From: an uncultured Bacilli bacterium
Lineage (GTDB): Bacteria > Bacillota_I > Bacilli_A > RF39 > UBA660
Direction: 5' to 3'
NCBI GenBank assembly: GCA_947594675.1
Contig: CANQEF010000036.1
Location: 1 to 9,477 of the forward strand
DNA length: 9,477 nucleotides
A program made the position numbers and the translations under genes. Of the stretch, positions 7,417 to 9,477 are shown in pieces; the stretch's first letter is position 1, and every line of letters begins with the position of its first letter. The notes under the pieces are model-generated. The model saw only the letters and a list, made by a program, of their open reading frames with translations, was not told the origin of the DNA and searched no databases.

Positions 7417-7445
7417 CTTATACTAACAAATTATATATTTGTCAA
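7417..7445 (-). promoter_or_regulatory. Consensus sigma-A promoter of topA
   Basis: The minus strand shows TTGACA (7445-7440), a 17-nt spacer, and TATAAG (7422-7417). This is a perfect -35 and a 5/6 -10 at optimal spacing. The -35 begins 1 nt after the rnhB stop codon. Transcription would start near 7410, leaving a leader of about 20 nt that contains the SD. The spacer holds an imperfect inverted repeat (7424-7444). Confidence 0.8.
7424..7444. repeat. Imperfect inverted repeat inside topA promoter spacer
   Basis: On the plus strand TAACAAAT and ATTTGTCA flank a 5-nt centre TATAT; 7 of 8 arm positions pair. It overlaps the -35 hexamer and the spacer, an operator-like position. It is A/T rich, so chance occurrence is plausible. 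Confidence 0.4.
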
Positions 7446-7446
7446 A

Positions 7447-8421
7447 TTAAACTAATTCTTCTTTTAAATCTCTTTGTAAATACTCATAAACTGGAGCAAA
7501 ACTACGACGATGTTGCTCAATTACTCCATACTTGGAAATAGCCTCTAAATGTTTTTTAGTACCATATCCCTTATTATTTTTAAAATCATACATAGGATAC
7601 TTTTCATCTAATTCATACATCATTCTATCCCTTGTTACTTTAGCTATGACACTAGCAGCAGAAATAGTTATGCTCTTTATATCACCCTTTATAATAGAAG
7701 TTGTAGGAATATTTACATCTAAAGGCATTGCATCTATTAAAACATGTTGTATTTTACAATTTCTTTGACATTCAGATATCGCTTTATACATAGCAAGTTT
7801 CGTTGCCTCATAAATATTCAATTCATCAATCTTTTTTTCATCAATTATACCAATACCTATGCCTAAAGCCTGTTTTTTTATTTCTTCGTAAAAATAATTT
7901 CTCATCTTCTCAGTAAGTTTTTTAGAATCAGTCAATCCATCCAAAGAAAACTCCTCAGGTAAAACAACACATGCCGCAACTACAGGTCCTACCAAAGGAC
8001 CTCTACCCACTTCATCAACTCCAGCAATATATGTAATATTTTTTTTATGGAGATTTTTTTCATACCAATAAAAATTATTATTTTCACACAACATATATTC
8101 TAATTGTTCCATTATTTTTTTATATTTTTTATTTCCCAGTGAATTTAAAAATTCATAAGTATAGTCTAAATCAGTTACCCAATATCCACCAACTTTAATA
8201 ATTCTATTCCTATCATTAACATTATCAGTAAATTCAATATTTAAGCAATCTTTTACTTGGCAAGATAATGATTTAAAAATATCCTGATCAGCACTAATAT
8301 TAATAACATCTACATCCAAAACAACGTCTTGAAGGACTAAAGATGAAACGCCACAAATAACAATTTTATCTTTTATATCATCAAATTTCTTTAATTGTTT
8401 AATAAGCTCTTTCTTTGTCAT
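7447..8421 (-). CDS. rnhB: Ribonuclease HII with unusual N-terminal extension
   Basis: RNase HII cleaves the RNA strand of RNA-DNA hybrids and nicks at single ribonucleotides in DNA. The catalytic domain (about residues 130-318 of 324) has the family motif [12 protein letters not shown] with Asp136 and Glu137, then TDSKKL, Asp230 (LIDAMPLD) and Asp265 (KVTRDRMM), so all four acidic residues are present. The helix before it ([16 protein letters not shown]) matches the usual Firmicutes lead-in. Ahead of that lie about 115 extra residues unlike the short helical N-region of Bacillus RnhB. They contain [16 protein letters not shown] and a [14 protein letters not shown] stretch recalling a degenerate nucleotidyltransferase fold (inference). 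Total length is well above the usual 200-260. A TTG at 8436 would add five residues, but it overlaps the SD; ATG at 8421 lies 9 nt after GAGG. It follows rbgA and precedes topA as in Bacillus relatives. Confidence 0.95.
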   Translation of the reverse strand: MTKKELIKQLKKFDDIKDKIVICGVSSLVLQDVVLDVDVINISADQDIFKSLSCQVKDCLNIEFTDNVNDRNRIIKVGGYWVTDLDYTYEFLNSLGNKKYKKIMEQLEYMLCENNNFYWYEKNLHKKNITYIAGVDEVGRGPLVGPVVAACVVLPEEFSLDGLTDSKKLTEKMRNYFYEEIKKQALGIGIGIIDEKKIDELNIYEATKLAMYKAISECQRNCKIQHVLIDAMPLDVNIPTTSIIKGDIKSITISAASVIAKVTRDRMMYELDEKYPMYDFKNNKGYGTKKHLEAISKYGVIEQHRRSFAPVYEYLQRDLKEELV

Positions 8422-8427
8422 AATTAT

Positions 8428-8434
8428 ATACCTC
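8428..8434 (-). promoter_or_regulatory. Shine-Dalgarno deciding the rnhB start
   Basis: The minus strand reads GAGGTAT, with the GAGG core 9 nt before the ATG at 8421. The upstream in-frame TTG (8436) runs into this SD and would leave no ribosome-binding site of its own. Confidence 0.7.
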
Positions 8435-8436
8435 AA

Positions 8437-8533
8437 TCTAATTCTAACATAACTTCAAATAAAAATGTTGAAGAAAAAAATCATTTAAAATAAATTATCC
8501 CTCTACTTTACAATTGTTTTTATTACTTAAAAT
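8437..8533. other. AT-rich gap between rbgA and rnhB
   Basis: These 97 bases are the longest gap in the window if rnhB starts at its SD-supported ATG (about 112 nt with the rnhB leader). They contain T-runs, a short hairpin CTTCAA/TTGAAG (8453-8458 with 8468-8473), and a weak extended -10-like TGTTAGAAT (8441-8449). None is convincing as a terminator or promoter, and no small reading frame stands out. Confidence 0.4.
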
Positions 8534-9406
8534 TTAATTATCCAATCTGTCAAAAGTAACATTTTTAAAATATCCTTCTTTTAAATCTTTAACTATTAGA
8601 TTAGAAACTTTTTCATAATCAGTAACTCCACCTTTTGAAATAGCTTTTCTTTTTTGAGCTATCAAATCATATGTCTCTATAAAGTCTTCATCTAAAGATT
8701 CTATTCCATATCTTTCCTTTAATTTTTCAGGATATAAAGTATATAACTTTTTTAAAATGAAAGTTGCAATGTCATCGATATTTAAAATTTCTTCCTTTAT
8801 TGAAGAAAAGCTAGCTAAAATATGAGCCTGCTCCTGATTTTCTATTTTAGGCCATAAAATACCAGGAGTATCAAGTAACTCAACATCTTTATTTATACGA
8901 ATCCAATTTAAAGTTTTAGTTACACCAGGTCGATTACCAACATTAACTGATTTCTTACCTACTAGACGATTTATCAAAGTACTCTTACCAACATTTGGAA
9001 CACCAACAATTAATACTCGAGCAGATCGCTCATTCATGCCTTGCTTTTTTCTTTTTTCATTAATAGGCTGCATTAACTGTTTAGTTAAGTCAATTATACT
9101 TTTTAAATTACCATTTATTAAATCAATACTTACAATTTGATAATTTTGTTTCCTGTAAAATTCTAAAATTTTATCTGTTTCTTCTTTATCACATAAATCA
9201 TATTTTGTTACTATCAAAATTCGTGGCTTATCTTTAATAAGATTATCAATATCCACAATTTTTGATGAAATTGGCATTCTTGCATCAATAACTTCATAAA
9301 CAATATCAATAAGATTTAGTTTTTCAGATATTTCTCTTTTTGTTTTTGCCATGTGACCTGGATACCAATTGATTACACTTTTATTAAGAACATTATTATT
9401 ATTCAT
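8534..9406 (-). CDS. rbgA: Ribosome biogenesis GTPase RbgA (YlqF)
   Basis: RbgA is a circularly permuted GTPase that acts in late assembly of the 50S ribosomal subunit. The 290 residues match the family length. The N-terminus has the hallmark WYPGHMAKTKREI (from residue 14). The GTPase motifs come in permuted order: G4 as TKYDL at 67-71 (Thr where Asn is usual), G1 GVPNVGKST at 135-143, G2 in GVTKTL at 161-166, and G3 DTPGI at 179-183. The C-terminal helical domain (about 190-290) is the part expected to contact rRNA. A GTG at 9418 would add MVIK, but GTGGTGAT there is the SD, so ATG at 9406 is used. The start overlaps the end of an upstream reading frame by 8 nt. The order rbgA-rnhB is conserved in B. 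subtilis and relatives. Confidence 0.96.
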   Translation of the reverse strand: MNNNNVLNKSVINWYPGHMAKTKREISEKLNLIDIVYEVIDARMPISSKIVDIDNLIKDKPRILIVTKYDLCDKEETDKILEFYRKQNYQIVSIDLINGNLKSIIDLTKQLMQPINEKRKKQGMNERSARVLIVGVPNVGKSTLINRLVGKKSVNVGNRPGVTKTLNWIRINKDVELLDTPGILWPKIENQEQAHILASFSSIKEEILNIDDIATFILKKLYTLYPEKLKERYGIESLDEDFIETYDLIAQKRKAISKGGVTDYEKVSNLIVKDLKEGYFKNVTFDRLDN

Positions 9407-9477
9407 TTTTATCACCACTACTTTTGCTTTCCTCTATTAACAAATCAAAATCGGATTTATATAATTTATCTTGTTTA
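9399..9477 (-). CDS. C-terminal end of an unidentified upstream gene (partial)
   Basis: One minus-strand frame is open from the right edge for 25 codons and ends in TAA at 9401-9399, overlapping the rbgA start by 8 nt. The two other frames contain early stops. The peptide is KQDKLYKSDFDLLIEESKSS followed by GDKNE, a charged hydrophilic tail that does not identify a family. The stop-start overlap and the rbgA SD inside its last codons are typical of an operon and are the main reason to think it is a real gene. Signal peptidase or ribosomal protein genes often precede rbgA in Firmicutes, but nothing here proves either. Confidence 0.5.
   Translation of the reverse strand, partial: KQDKLYKSDFDLLIEESKSSGDKNE
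9411..9419 (-). promoter_or_regulatory. Shine-Dalgarno deciding the rbgA start
   Basis: The minus strand reads AGTGGTGAT, matching the GAGGTGAT part of the anti-SD complement at 7 of 8 bases and ending 4 nt before the ATG at 9406. The two GTG codons within it are in frame and are likely false starts. Confidence 0.6.

Noticed and set aside
7532..7768. Plus-strand open frame of 78 codons with hydrophobic residues
   Set aside because: It lies wholly inside rnhB on the opposite strand over conserved RNase HII motifs, has no evident SD, and its hydrophobicity is what an antisense frame of this gene would give.
8441..8449. Extended -10-like TGTTAGAAT as an rnhB promoter
   Set aside because: There is no recognisable -35, and the predicted start would fall on the SD itself, leaving almost no leader. 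It is possible but not supported.
8453..8473. Hairpin CTTCAA/TTGAAG as an rbgA terminator
   Set aside because: The T-run lies on the 5' side of the hairpin in the direction of transcription, the stem is only 6 bp with a 9-nt loop, and no T-run follows on either strand.
8474..8495. ATTTA/TAAAT stem followed by T7 as an rbgA terminator
   Set aside because: The stem is 5 bp of A/T pairs with a 3-nt loop, too weak to call in such AT-rich sequence.

Overview
The window is a compact, AT-rich stretch (GC clearly below one third by eye) in which every supported gene lies on the minus strand. The gene set is that of a low-GC Gram-positive lineage (Bacilli or a reduced relative). It has a fused SecDF, a ComN-like small protein, RbgA, RNase HII, topoisomerase I with three zinc ribbons and a XerC-type recombinase. 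UGA is used as a stop (end of the comN-like gene) and the recognisable proteins are full length under the standard bacterial code with UGG for Trp. A UGA=Trp mycoplasma is therefore unlikely. An uncultured gut Bacilli or Erysipelotrichia/RF39-like organism would fit, but that is inference from composition and gene content only.

In the direction of transcription (right to left) the layout is as follows. The last 25 codons of an unidentified gene overlap the start of rbgA (50S assembly GTPase). After a gap of about 110 bases comes rnhB, encoding RNase HII with an unusual N-terminal extension of about 115 residues. A consensus promoter abutting the rnhB stop then drives topA, an unrecognised 391-residue protein and xerC, ending in a hairpin plus T8 terminator that contains the xerC stop codon. 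A new promoter with a perfect extended -10 then drives a comN-like gene, secDF and a relA/spoT-type HD-domain gene that runs off the left edge.

The order rbgA-rnhB-topA-xerC and the group comN-secDF-relA each match neighbourhoods known in Bacillus subtilis, but there they are far apart. Here they are joined at about 3190-3250. The first block serves ribosome assembly, removal of RNA from DNA, supercoil relaxation and chromosome-dimer resolution. The second serves protein export and stringent-response alarmone turnover.

I see no mobile element, CRISPR array, RNA gene or defence island, and no gene-free stretch longer than about 115 bases. The best leads for something undescribed are the nucleotidyltransferase-like extension on RNase HII and the unknown protein between topA and xerC. 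Several genes have a long Shine-Dalgarno (SD) sequence whose internal GTG, ATG or TTG can be mistaken for the start codon. The start coordinates given here are corrected for that.
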